This document shows positions 7,996 to 16,235 of a stretch of 57,682 nucleotides of DNA, piece by piece. Below the pieces are notes generated by a model. The model saw only the letters and a list, made by a program, of their open reading frames with translations. It ran no database searches and had not been told where the DNA came from. Position numbers and translations under genes: made by a program. The stretch comes from JAWXBK01 sp034439975 (GTDB lineage: Bacteria > Pseudomonadota > Alphaproteobacteria > Dongiales > Dongiaceae), in contig JAWXBK010000094.1 in the NCBI GenBank assembly GCA_034439975.1, forward strand, positions 1-57,682. Reading direction: 5' to 3'. Position 1 is the stretch's first letter. Each line of letters starts with the position of its first letter.

Positions 7996-10140
7996 TCAGC
8001 CGCGAGCCAGTTGGAGGCTGCCCGGCACCTGACGGGAGCGCTTGAGCGCGCTGCCGCGGCCGGAAAGACTCGGGTTGGTCATGAAGTAGGTATGCGCGCT
8101 GAACGGTTCCGGTTCCGGGTCGAGCCGTCGGTATGAACTGTCGGGTCGCAGCACCCAGCTCTGCAGATTGTCCTTGAGATTGGCGATCATGATCTGGTCG
8201 AGCACCTGCTGATGAACGGTCGGATTCTCGATCGGCAACAGCACTTCGAGACGGCGGTCGAAATTGCGCGGCATCCAGTCGGCCGAAGAGATGTACACCT
8301 TGGCCTTGCGCGAAGGCAGGCGGTTGCCGTTGCCGAAGCAGACGATGCGCGAATGCTCGAGGAACCGCCCGATTATGCTCTTCACATGGATGTTCTCGGA
8401 GAGACCCGGCACCCCAGGCCGGAGGCAGCAGATGCCGCGCACCACGAGTTCGATCGAAACGCCCGCCTGCGATGCCTCGTACAGCGCATCGATGATGTCG
8501 CAGTCGACCAGCGCGTTCATCTTCGCCCAGATCGCCGCCGGCCGCCCGGCCTTCGCATGCTCGATCTCTTCGCGGATCAGGCCGAGCAAGGTCGGCCGCA
8601 AGGTGAGCGGCGCGATCGCGAGTTTCTCCATCCGCTCCGGCCGCGCGTAGCCGGTCATATAGTTGAACATGCGCACGGCGTCCTGGCAGAGCGCCGGATC
8701 GCAGGTGAAGAACGATAGGTCGGTATAAATCTTCGCCGTCACCGGATGATAATTGCCGGTGCCGAAATGCACATAAGAGCGCAATGCCGAGCCCTCGCGA
8801 CGAACCACCAGCGATATCTTCGAGTGGGTCTTGAGCTCGAGAAACCCGTAGACGACCTGCACGCCGGCCCGTTCGAGATCGCGCGCCCAGCGGATGTTTG
8901 CTTCCTCGTCGAAACGCGCCTTGAGCTCGACCAGGGCGGTCACCGACTTCCCCGCCTCTGCTGCCTCGATCAGCGCCTTGACCACCGGCGAATCGTCGCT
9001 GGTACGGTAGAGCGTCTGCTTGATCGCGATGACGGATGGATCGCGCGCCGCCTGGCGCACGAACTGCACCACCACGTCAAAACTCTCATAGGGGTGATGG
9101 ACGACGATGTCCTTCTGCCGGATTGCGGCAAAACAGTCACCACCCATGTCGCGGATCCGCTCCGGGAAACGCGCGTTGAACGGCGTAAACTTGAGATCCG
9201 GCCGGTCATCGACGATAAGCTTCGAGATGCTGGCAAGGCCGAGCAGCCCGTCGAGCACGAACACATCGCTGCGCAACACGTCGAGCTCGTCGATGACAAA
9301 CGACAGCAGCTCTTCGGGCATGCCCTCATTGACCTTGAGCCGGATCACATTGCCGCGCCGGCGGCGCTTGAGGGCGCTTTCGAATAGGCGGACCAGATCC
9401 TCGGCCTCTTCCTCGATTTCGATTTCGCTATCCCGGATCAGGCGGAAGCGGCCATGCGCGATGACATCGAATCCGGGGAACAACCGGTCGAAATAAAGCC
9501 CGACCAGCTCCTCGAGCGGCACGAACCGGATGCGCTCGCCGGGCAGACGTATGAATCGCGTGATGAGTGCAGGCAGCGGGAGGAGCGCGCGCATCTGGCG
9601 TCCCTCCTCCCGACCGTGCAATTCGAGCACGATGCAGAAGCCGAGATTCGGAATGAACGGAAAAGGATGCGCCGGATCGACCGCCATCGGCGTCAGGACT
9701 GGGAAGATCTCGTCCTGGAAATAGCCGTCGAGCCATTGCCGCTCGGTTTCGGTGAGTTCGGCCGCATCCACCAATGCGATGCCCGCCTCTCGCATCTCGT
9801 GACGAAGCTCGCGCCAGCAGACCTGCTGCGTGCGCAGGAGATCGAACGAGCGCGCGTTGATCGCGACAAGCTGCTGCAAGGGCGTGAGTCCGTCCTCGCT
9901 CGGCGTCGAGATGCCGGCGGCGACCTGGCCGCGCAACCCGGCAACGCGCACCATGTAGAATTCATCGAGATTGTTCGCCGAGATCGACAGAAAGCGCAGC
10001 CGCTCCAGCAGCGGGTGACGAACATTGAACGCTTCCTCGAGGACGCGCTCGTTGAACGCGAGCCAGGAGAGCTCACGGTTGATGAACCGGCTTTCCTCGG
10101 TCGCACCCATCGCCCGGTCGGGCAAGGCCATCTCGTTCAT
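7996..10140 (-). CDS. ppk: polyphosphate kinase 1
   Basis: A full-length PPK1 (714 residues) that builds polyphosphate from ATP at the membrane periphery. The N-terminal domain begins with FINRELSWLAFNERVLEEA. The first catalytic domain holds the autophosphorylated His in YVHFGTGNYHPVTAKIYTDL. The second has SSADWMPRNFDRRLEVLLPI near the C-terminus. It is the first gene of the ppk-ppx unit and diverges from sixA across an AT-rich 145-base spacer. The start ATG at 10140 is supported by the position of the conserved FINREL motif. Confidence 0.96.
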   Translation of the reverse strand: MNEMALPDRAMGATEESRFINRELSWLAFNERVLEEAFNVRHPLLERLRFLSISANNLDEFYMVRVAGLRGQVAAGISTPSEDGLTPLQQLVAINARSFDLLRTQQVCWRELRHEMREAGIALVDAAELTETERQWLDGYFQDEIFPVLTPMAVDPAHPFPFIPNLGFCIVLELHGREEGRQMRALLPLPALITRFIRLPGERIRFVPLEELVGLYFDRLFPGFDVIAHGRFRLIRDSEIEIEEEAEDLVRLFESALKRRRRGNVIRLKVNEGMPEELLSFVIDELDVLRSDVFVLDGLLGLASISKLIVDDRPDLKFTPFNARFPERIRDMGGDCFAAIRQKDIVVHHPYESFDVVVQFVRQAARDPSVIAIKQTLYRTSDDSPVVKALIEAAEAGKSVTALVELKARFDEEANIRWARDLERAGVQVVYGFLELKTHSKISLVVRREGSALRSYVHFGTGNYHPVTAKIYTDLSFFTCDPALCQDAVRMFNYMTGYARPERMEKLAIAPLTLRPTLLGLIREEIEHAKAGRPAAIWAKMNALVDCDIIDALYEASQAGVSIELVVRGICCLRPGVPGLSENIHVKSIIGRFLEHSRIVCFGNGNRLPSRKAKVYISSADWMPRNFDRRLEVLLPIENPTVHQQVLDQIMIANLKDNLQSWVLRPDSSYRRLDPEPEPFSAHTYFMTNPSLSGRGSALKRSRQVPGSLQLARG

Positions 10141-10285
10141 AGGTCGCTCCCGCGAATCCGGTTCCCGGCGGCGCCGGCTTCCGGCCGCGTCTCCAACACT
10201 AATGTCATAATATGTATTTTATCATGTCGGCCCGCCCTGTCGCGGCCCCTCTGGCTCCGAATCGGCGAAACCCGAAAGGACGCGG
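10141..10285. promoter_or_regulatory. AT-rich divergent spacer between ppk and sixA
   Basis: Positions 10195-10225 form a sharp AT-rich island in otherwise GC-rich DNA. It contains TGTCATAATATG and TTTTATCATGTC, which make a loose dyad and offer -10-like hexamers on both strands. It most probably carries the ppk and sixA promoters. I could not fit a clean -35/-10 pair or a proper Pho box. Confidence 0.4.
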
Positions 10286-10801
10286 ATGAAACGGCTTTAC
10301 CTGCTGCGGCACGCGAAATCGAGCTGGGACGACCCGGACGGGTCCGATTTCGAGCGTTCGCTCTCCAAACGCGGCCGAAGCGCCGCTCCGTCGATTGGGC
10401 GGTTCATCGAGAGCGAAGGCCTGACGCCGCGTCTGGTCCTGTGCTCGACTGCGCGGCGGACTCGCGAGACCTGTGTACTCGTTTCGGCCGGCTGGACGCC
10501 CCCGCCGGAGATCCAGTTCGAAGACGCGCTCTATCTGGCTGCGCCCGAAACTATCCGCAGCCTGCTGGCCGCACTGCCAGCGAACGCCGACCAGGTGATG
10601 GTGATCGGCCACAATCCCGGCATCCAGACGCTCGCGTCCGAACTGGGCGGCGGCGATCGCAGCGAGGACATGCAACGCCTGCGCGGCAAGTATCCGACCG
10701 GCGGGCTCGCCGTCTTCGATCTCGACATCGATCGCTGGCGCGATATCGGTACGGCGAAGGCGACGCTGCGCCGCTTCATCGCGCCGCGCGAACTCGATTA
10801 G
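10286..10801 (+). CDS. sixA: SixA-type phosphohistidine phosphatase
   Basis: A 171-residue small histidine phosphatase. The catalytic His is in LYLLRHAKSSW at residues 4-14, the SixA-specific LRHAKSSW form, and the second His is in VMVIGHNPGIQTL. In enteric bacteria SixA removes phosphate from histidines of phosphotransfer proteins such as the nitrogen-PTS NPr; the target here is unknown. The stop overlaps the stop of the convergent CYTH-CHAD gene within TTAG (10798-10801). Confidence 0.88.
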   Translation: MKRLYLLRHAKSSWDDPDGSDFERSLSKRGRSAAPSIGRFIESEGLTPRLVLCSTARRTRETCVLVSAGWTPPPEIQFEDALYLAAPETIRSLLAALPANADQVMVIGHNPGIQTLASELGGGDRSEDMQRLRGKYPTGGLAVFDLDIDRWRDIGTAKATLRRFIAPRELD

Positions 10802-12387
10802 GGGCGTTCGTCGGCGACCAGGCCGCGCAACTCGAGATCGTCTTCGACGGATTGCGATTTGGGCGGCTTCGGCCAGAAGACCGGACATTTGCGAAATCGG
10901 TTCCAGACCTTCCGGAAGCGGACCAGATCATGCTCGACACGCTGTGCCTGCCAACCGGCGATGAGCGAACGCACCTGCGCCGACCGGACCTTGCCGATGT
11001 GTGCGACGAGTAGAGGCTCGACATCGGCCATCAGATGCTCGGTGACAACCGCATCGTTGATCGAGCCCAGATCGTCCTGCAGCTCGGCCAGCGCCAGCAG
11101 GAACGCCCTGCTTGCCTTGCGCGGATAGATCGGGCGGAAGAACTCGGCCAAGTATCGCATCTTCTTGGCTGCGATGCGCAACTCGTGGAGTTCGACCAGG
11201 GCCAAGTTGTCGGCCTTGCCGAAACGGCGCAGCCGGCGATAGCGACCCTGCAACCGATCGCGGGCAAAATCGCCGAGCGGCGCATCGCCGTCGTGCTCGA
11301 GCCAGTCATCGCCGGCAAGCCACCCGCCGATCCGCAGCATGATCTCGCAATGGCGTCGGTCGTCGATGGTTTCCTTGGCGTGACGATACGCATCCTCGCG
11401 TCGCGCAGCGGCAGCAATTTGCAGTGTTGGCAGATCGCCGTCGTCGGGCAGCCGGCGCTGCATCGGCGCCAGCGTCTCGGCAATGAACACGTCCCAGTCG
11501 CGCGCCGGGCCGAGCTGTTGCTGCAACCAGCGCAGCGCCTCCGTGAGATACGCGAACATATCGGCCGGCAATGTGTCGCGACAGGCGCCAATGAGGGCCC
11601 GAAGGCGGCGCAAGGCGACCCGCATCTGATGGATGCCTTCGGGATCGTCGCCATGACGCAACACGACGCTGTTGCGGTGGTAGAGCTGCAGACAATTCTC
11701 GATCATCGCCATAAGACCGGCGCCGACGGTCATATCGGCATCGAGCACCAGCGGCGCGGACTTCACGGGTTCGGGCTGCCATCCATCTGCGAGCGAAAAC
11801 CCGCGTGCCGCCTTGGTCCGCGGCTCGATCGTGAGCGGGTGCGCTTCGATCAGCTTCAGCGCAACGTCGAAGAGCCGCTGCGGCGCGCCGCTCTCGAGCT
11901 CAAGTTCGATCTCGGAGATGCGCTCCTCGCGCCCGTCGGCTTCGACCAGGCCCCGATCGTAGACGAGCTCGATGTCGGTACCTTCGAAACGCAGCGGCCA
12001 GATCGTCCGCCTGATGCTGGTTTCGAAGATGGGCGCGAGCGCCGCCGGATCGATCGCCGTATCGCAGGTGCGCGCAAGAATGTCGCGCTCGCGCGCACCC
12101 AGTTCCGGCACCGCGCCCCGGACCGGCGCTTCGATCTCTTCGTGGACCTGTGCGCTCGCGGTCGGAACCGGCAGCTTGATCGTCTGGAGCCATCGACGAT
12201 TGACCCGCCGCACGCGCAGCGCAATGCCGGCCTTCGAGAGGTCGCGGTCGGCGGTGTCAAAGTAGATGCTGCGCAGATTGCGCGTCGTAATCGGGCCGCG
12301 CGCGAAACGCTGCAGCAGCATTTCGCGACGGAACGCAGCCACCTGCCGCTCCGGCAAATGCAGTTTCAGCTCGAATTCCTGGGACAT
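10798..12387 (-). CDS. CYTH and CHAD domain protein (inorganic triphosphatase-like, polyphosphate binding)
   Basis: A 529-residue two-domain protein. The N-terminal CYTH domain (about residues 1-205) starts with the diagnostic EFELKLHL and has IYFDTADRDL, RRWLQTIKLP and EIELEL, the charged tunnel of triphosphate-binding enzymes. The C-terminal CHAD domain (about 220-490) has paired His/Arg helices such as EGIHQMRVALRRLRALIGA and ELRIAAKKMRYLAEFF. CHAD domains bind polyphosphate granules and some CYTH proteins hydrolyse tripolyphosphate. I chose ATG at 12387 because it abuts the CYTH motif; an ATG at 12423 is possible and neither has a strong ribosome site. Neighbours ppk, ppx and sixA fit a polyphosphate role. 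Confidence 0.9.
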   Translation of the reverse strand: MSQEFELKLHLPERQVAAFRREMLLQRFARGPITTRNLRSIYFDTADRDLSKAGIALRVRRVNRRWLQTIKLPVPTASAQVHEEIEAPVRGAVPELGARERDILARTCDTAIDPAALAPIFETSIRRTIWPLRFEGTDIELVYDRGLVEADGREERISEIELELESGAPQRLFDVALKLIEAHPLTIEPRTKAARGFSLADGWQPEPVKSAPLVLDADMTVGAGLMAMIENCLQLYHRNSVVLRHGDDPEGIHQMRVALRRLRALIGACRDTLPADMFAYLTEALRWLQQQLGPARDWDVFIAETLAPMQRRLPDDGDLPTLQIAAAARREDAYRHAKETIDDRRHCEIMLRIGGWLAGDDWLEHDGDAPLGDFARDRLQGRYRRLRRFGKADNLALVELHELRIAAKKMRYLAEFFRPIYPRKASRAFLLALAELQDDLGSINDAVVTEHLMADVEPLLVAHIGKVRSAQVRSLIAGWQAQRVEHDLVRFRKVWNRFRKCPVFWPKPPKSQSVEDDLELRGLVADERP

Positions 12388-12493
12388 GCGTCGCTCGACA
12401 ACCCCCTGCGCCTCGACGTGCATAGCGGAAGGATTTCCGGCAGAAAAGCGACGATTCCATTAAAGAACCGTTACGGATTCATGACAGCGCCGT

Positions 12494-13201
12494 CTACGTC
12501 CGATCGGGCGCCGTTTCCCCGCTTCCAGCCAACGTCTCTCGCACCAGGGATATGGTGATCTTGCGGCCGGTGGCGAGGGCCCGCCGGTCAAGTTCCGCCA
12601 CAAGCGAGCGGGCTGCGTCAAAAGACCGCTCCATCCGCGCCAGCAGATAGGCAATCGCATCGGGGGTGGCTTCGAGTTGCCGGTCGGCTAGCAACTTGGC
12701 GAACAAGGCCTGCAGCAATTCGTCGTCCGGCGGATCGATCCGTATCGCCGGCAGGGCCGCAAGCCGGGATCGCAGATCGGCGAGCCGGATCGGCCAGCGC
12801 GCCGGCGGCGTTCGCGCCAGCAGCAGCAGATGCCCGCCCTGCTCGGCCAGCAGGTTGTAAAGATGGACCAGCGCCTGCTCGCCGGCGGGCGATAGCGTCG
12901 GATCGCCTGGCCAGTCGATAAGTGCGGCGCGCGCATCGCCCAGAAGCTCGGGAACCCGCGCGGGTTCGAGGGCAGCCGGATCGATCGCGGCGGCTTCGCT
13001 CCGCGCCTGCCAGATCGCGCTGAGATGCGTCTTGCCGCTGCCGGCGGGGCCATGCACTGCGAGGCCGGGGCCCGGCCATTCGGGCCAGCGTTCGATCCAG
13101 GCCCGCGCCGCCTGGTTGCAGGCGGCGACGATAAACGCTTCCTCCCGAAAATCGGGCTCGTGCGAAAATTCGAAGGGCAGTTGGCCACGCGCACCGGTCA
13201 T
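12494..13201 (-). CDS. hdaA: Hda/HdaA-type DnaA regulatory inactivator
   Basis: A 235-residue protein with the short DnaA-like AAA+ module and no DNA-binding domain IV. GQLPFEF (residues 6-12) is a plausible sliding-clamp binding motif. The Walker A is GPAGSGKTHL, a Walker B-like segment is AALIDWPGDP, and the sensor region is LRSRLAALPAIRIDPPDDE. Hda with the DNA-loaded clamp stimulates ATP hydrolysis by DnaA and so prevents re-initiation. It lies 24 bases after the AI-2E gene in a minus-strand run that starts with the DUF2066 gene; the CYTH-CHAD gene follows 106 bases downstream. Confidence 0.88.
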   Translation of the reverse strand: MTGARGQLPFEFSHEPDFREEAFIVAACNQAARAWIERWPEWPGPGLAVHGPAGSGKTHLSAIWQARSEAAAIDPAALEPARVPELLGDARAALIDWPGDPTLSPAGEQALVHLYNLLAEQGGHLLLLARTPPARWPIRLADLRSRLAALPAIRIDPPDDELLQALFAKLLADRQLEATPDAIAYLLARMERSFDAARSLVAELDRRALATGRKITISLVRETLAGSGETAPDRT

Positions 13202-13225
13202 CGCCTGACCATCATCGGATCGAAA

Positions 13226-14332
13226 TCAGAGTGCGGGCGGTGGCGGCAACGACGTCGGCGGATTGTCCGCACCGTCGGGATCGAAAAGGCGGCTTGCAAG
13301 GAAGCGGCCGAGCGCAAAACGCGACACGACGCCGATCACCGCCATGACCGGTACCGCCAGCAACAGCCCGAGGAATCCGAACAGTGCGCCGCCGGCGAGC
13401 AAGGCGAAAATCACCCAGACCGGATGCAGCCCGACATTTTCGCCGAGCAGCTTCGGCTGCAGGATATTGCCCTCGATCGCCTGGCCCAGGATGAAAATGC
13501 CGGCCGTCACGGCGACCCACGCCCAGTTATCGAACTGCACATAGGCAAGCCCGACCGATACGATCAGCCCGACGATACTGCCGACATAGGGAATGAACGA
13601 GAGCAGCCCGGCGAACACGCCGATCGCGAGACCGAAATTGAGTCCGATCGCGGTCAGGCCTATGCCATAGAAGCCCGCGAGAAAAAGACAGATCGTCGCC
13701 TGGCCGCGCGCAAATCCGGCGAGCGTGCGATCGATCTCGTGCATCTGCTGGCGAACAACAGGCGCATGGCGCGGCGGCAGCCAGCTATCGATCTTCGCGA
13801 CGATCCGGTCCCAGTCGCGCAGCAGATAGAAGGCGACAATCGGCGTGACGAAGATCAGCGAGACCACATTGAAGAAGGCCAGGCTGCCGGTGAGAATGCC
13901 GCCGATCGCGCCACCAATCCACGACATCGCGCTACTGATCGTGCCGGCAACACTGCCGAGGTCCGGCGACGTCGCGCCCGGCGCAATTTGGCGGATTTCG
14001 GCCAGCAGCGGATCGATCTTGTCGGCGATCACGCCAATATACTCCGGCAGGTTTTCGGCGAGTGCGACGAACTGCTCATAGAGCAGCGGCACCAGCACCG
14101 CCAGCAGGATCAACACAATGAGCGCGAAGACGGTGGTCACGACCGCCGTCGCCCAGGTGCGCGACAAGCCGAGCCGCTGGATCCGGTCGCAGAGCGGATC
14201 GAGGCAATAGGCGATCGCCATGCCGGCGACAAACGGCAGCAGCACACCGCGCAGCATGTAGAGGATGAATCCGACCGCCAGCAGGATGGCAAGCGACCAG
14301 AGGACGCGCCGTTCGATGCTCACGCGGTTCAT
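13226..14332 (-). CDS. AI-2E family transporter (PerM-like membrane protein)
   Basis: A 368-residue inner-membrane protein with several hydrophobic helices. Two lie at the N-terminus (residues about 10-45), one near 65-85, and a cluster is at about 200-335. Family motifs include LLRDWDRIVAKIDSWLPP, SFIPYVGSIVG and GQAIEGNILQPKLLG. Substrates are mostly unknown; a few relatives export autoinducer-2 or act as antiporters. The ATG at 14332 overlaps the stop of the upstream transferase gene by 4 bases. A longer open frame reaching 15031 is only read-through of the neighbouring genes in another frame. Confidence 0.92.
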   Translation of the reverse strand: MNRVSIERRVLWSLAILLAVGFILYMLRGVLLPFVAGMAIAYCLDPLCDRIQRLGLSRTWATAVVTTVFALIVLILLAVLVPLLYEQFVALAENLPEYIGVIADKIDPLLAEIRQIAPGATSPDLGSVAGTISSAMSWIGGAIGGILTGSLAFFNVVSLIFVTPIVAFYLLRDWDRIVAKIDSWLPPRHAPVVRQQMHEIDRTLAGFARGQATICLFLAGFYGIGLTAIGLNFGLAIGVFAGLLSFIPYVGSIVGLIVSVGLAYVQFDNWAWVAVTAGIFILGQAIEGNILQPKLLGENVGLHPVWVIFALLAGGALFGFLGLLLAVPVMAVIGVVSRFALGRFLASRLFDPDGADNPPTSLPPPPAL

Positions 14333-14904
14333 TTGGAAGGCTCCATCCCGATGTACCGGCGCCCCCAAACGAAGACATAGGCGCCGCCCGAGACGATCGT
14401 CGTCGCCGCAACGGCATAGACCAGATAATCGGTCAGCCCGAAATCGTTGAAGCCGAGCCCCTGCCGCGCCAGCAGCAGCGCCGCCAACCCGATCTGGGCG
14501 ACAGTATTTACCTTGCTCACGAACAAGGGCTGCATCTTCAGCGACTGGGTGAGTGTCTGATAGAGGATGGCGCCGCCGATGATGATGATATCGCGGAACA
14601 CCACGATGATGACCAGCCATTCGGCGACATAGTTCATGTGGCCGAGCGTCACATAGACACCGACCAGCAGTGCCTTGTCGGCGAGCGGATCGAGAAACGC
14701 GCCGACCGTCGAGCGGAGCTTCAGCTTGCGCGCGAGAAATCCGTCGAGCGCATCGCTCACCCCGGCCGCAACGAACAGCCAGAAGGCCGGCGCGAAGCGT
14801 TGCTCGAGAATGAGCCAGACCATCAGCGGTACGGAAAACAGCCGCGTCAGCGTGATCAGGTTGGGTAACAGCGGCAGCAACGCCGATCCGGAGAAGAGGT
14901 TCAA
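14329..14904 (-). CDS. CDP-alcohol phosphatidyltransferase family protein
   Basis: A 191-residue membrane enzyme with the complete CDP-alcohol phosphotransferase signature: the two Asp of SDALDGFLAR, the Gly of TVGAFLD and the final D-x3-D in FLDPLADKALL (residues about 50-80). About five to six membrane helices are visible. The family includes phosphatidylglycerophosphate synthase (PgsA) and cardiolipin synthases; I cannot choose between them. Start TTG at 14904 sits in a TTGA overlap with the DUF2066 stop, and family members begin with a similar NLITLTRL segment. Confidence 0.9.
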   Translation of the reverse strand: MNLFSGSALLPLLPNLITLTRLFSVPLMVWLILEQRFAPAFWLFVAAGVSDALDGFLARKLKLRSTVGAFLDPLADKALLVGVYVTLGHMNYVAEWLVIIVVFRDIIIIGGAILYQTLTQSLKMQPLFVSKVNTVAQIGLAALLLARQGLGFNDFGLTDYLVYAVAATTIVSGGAYVFVWGRRYIGMEPSK

Positions 14905-16139
14905 GGTTGCAGCGTCGGATCGGTGGTGGCGTCGACCCCCGGATCGATGGCCGGATCGGTTCCGACGTCATCGAGTTGCGCCTCGTCGGCAACCGGTTCG
15001 ACCGGCAAGGGCGCCGGTGTGAATCCGCCACTCAGTTGCAGGGTCCAGTTTCCGGTAGTGGCCATCAGCGACAGACCGCGCCCGGCGAGCGCACGCTCGA
15101 GGCTCGGCTGATCGCCGCCATAGAGCAGGTCGAAGCGCGCTTCGGTCAGCGCGAGATAGCGCATATCGACCGATTGAACCGACGGCACCTGCGCCAGGCG
15201 CCGACGGATCTCCAGCCATTCCTCGAGCCCGGCCAGCGGCGCGGTCACTTCGAGGCGGCCTGTACCACCCGACAGGGCGGAAGTTCCAATTGCCTGCGCC
15301 TTCCAGCTCTCCTGCAGCCGGGCATCGACGGTGGCGACGGCAGCGGTAAACAGGGCGGAAACATCGGCACTGCTGCCGCTCACTTCATCGACAAATGTGT
15401 CGGTCAGCCCGGTCGGGCCATAGCGTTTTACCGTCAGTCGCACCTTCGCGCCTTGGGCGCCGTCGGTTCCTCCGGTGGGCTCGAGCCGCGCTTCGGCGAC
15501 CAGCACGTCGGCTGCGCCATAGTGTCGCGCCACCTCATCGAGCGCGGCGAGGTCGCCGGCCAGCGCCCTTTCGGCATCAATCGCCGCGAGATCTTCGAGA
15601 TCGCCGAGCGGCACACGCAGCGGTACCAGCCCGCTGCCGGTATAGCCGCTCCAGGCGGCAAGCCAGCCATTCTGATCGCTCCACAATGTTTGCGATGCAC
15701 CCTCGATCAGCACCGGCAGCACAAGGACTGGCGGGCTTTGCGTGGCCGAGAAACGCGCGCCGCTGCCCGAGAGATAGGCGCGCACCGCATCGGCATAGAA
15801 ACGATAGGTCAGCACGCCGAGATAACGCACGGCCGAGGTGCGCTCGGATTCGATTTCGATATCCGAAACCATGGCGCCGATCTGATCGTCGGACGCCGGC
15901 GGCAACGAAGCGACCGAGGCCGAATCCACCATTTGGGCGAGCAGCTTTTCGAACGCCTTGCGCTGGCCGAGCGTGATCGCGGCGTTGCGGGCCGCCGAGG
16001 CGTTCTCTCCGGTCACGTCGACCTCGACACCACTGACCGTCAGGAGTTCCTGGGCCCGCGCCGCCTCCGGCGCCGCAAGGGCACCGAAGCCCGTCAGGCA
16101 GGCAATCAGCAGGGCATTCCGGAACAGGGTACGTGGCAT
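14901..16139 (-). CDS. DUF2066 domain-containing exported protein
   Basis: A 412-residue protein with a clear Sec signal peptide (MPRTLFRNALLIACLTGFGA, cleavage near AARAQ). The mature part starts LLTVSGVEVDVTGENASAAR, the usual opening of DUF2066 proteins, whose function is not known. The C-terminus is Asp/Pro/Thr-rich low complexity. I place the start at ATG 16139 directly before the signal peptide; an in-frame ATG at 16190 would put a charged tail in front of it. It is the first gene of a minus-strand run (transferase, AI-2E, hdaA) and diverges from purM. Confidence 0.88.
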   Translation of the reverse strand: MPRTLFRNALLIACLTGFGALAAPEAARAQELLTVSGVEVDVTGENASAARNAAITLGQRKAFEKLLAQMVDSASVASLPPASDDQIGAMVSDIEIESERTSAVRYLGVLTYRFYADAVRAYLSGSGARFSATQSPPVLVLPVLIEGASQTLWSDQNGWLAAWSGYTGSGLVPLRVPLGDLEDLAAIDAERALAGDLAALDEVARHYGAADVLVAEARLEPTGGTDGAQGAKVRLTVKRYGPTGLTDTFVDEVSGSSADVSALFTAAVATVDARLQESWKAQAIGTSALSGGTGRLEVTAPLAGLEEWLEIRRRLAQVPSVQSVDMRYLALTEARFDLLYGGDQPSLERALAGRGLSLMATTGNWTLQLSGGFTPAPLPVEPVADEAQLDDVGTDPAIDPGVDATTDPTLQP

Positions 16140-16235
16140 TGCAAAGCGTCCGCGATGGGCTATGTTTCCCGCGGTTCGCGGCCGGAACATGCCGGCAACG
16201 CCCGCGCCCGAAGCTTATACCCGATCCCCAGGGAG

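Noticed and set aside
10195..10225. Pho box upstream of ppk
   Set aside because: TGTCAT-like words are 10 bases apart rather than 11 and the second copy is poor.
14333..15031. N-terminal extension of the AI-2E transporter
   Set aside because: It runs through the CDP-alcohol transferase gene in another frame; ATG 14332 overlaps that gene's stop in the standard ATGA way.
14907..16235. A 440-codon upstream extension of purM running antisense through the DUF2066 gene
   Set aside because: The extension has no homology and the DUF2066 gene on the other strand has a signal peptide and family motifs.
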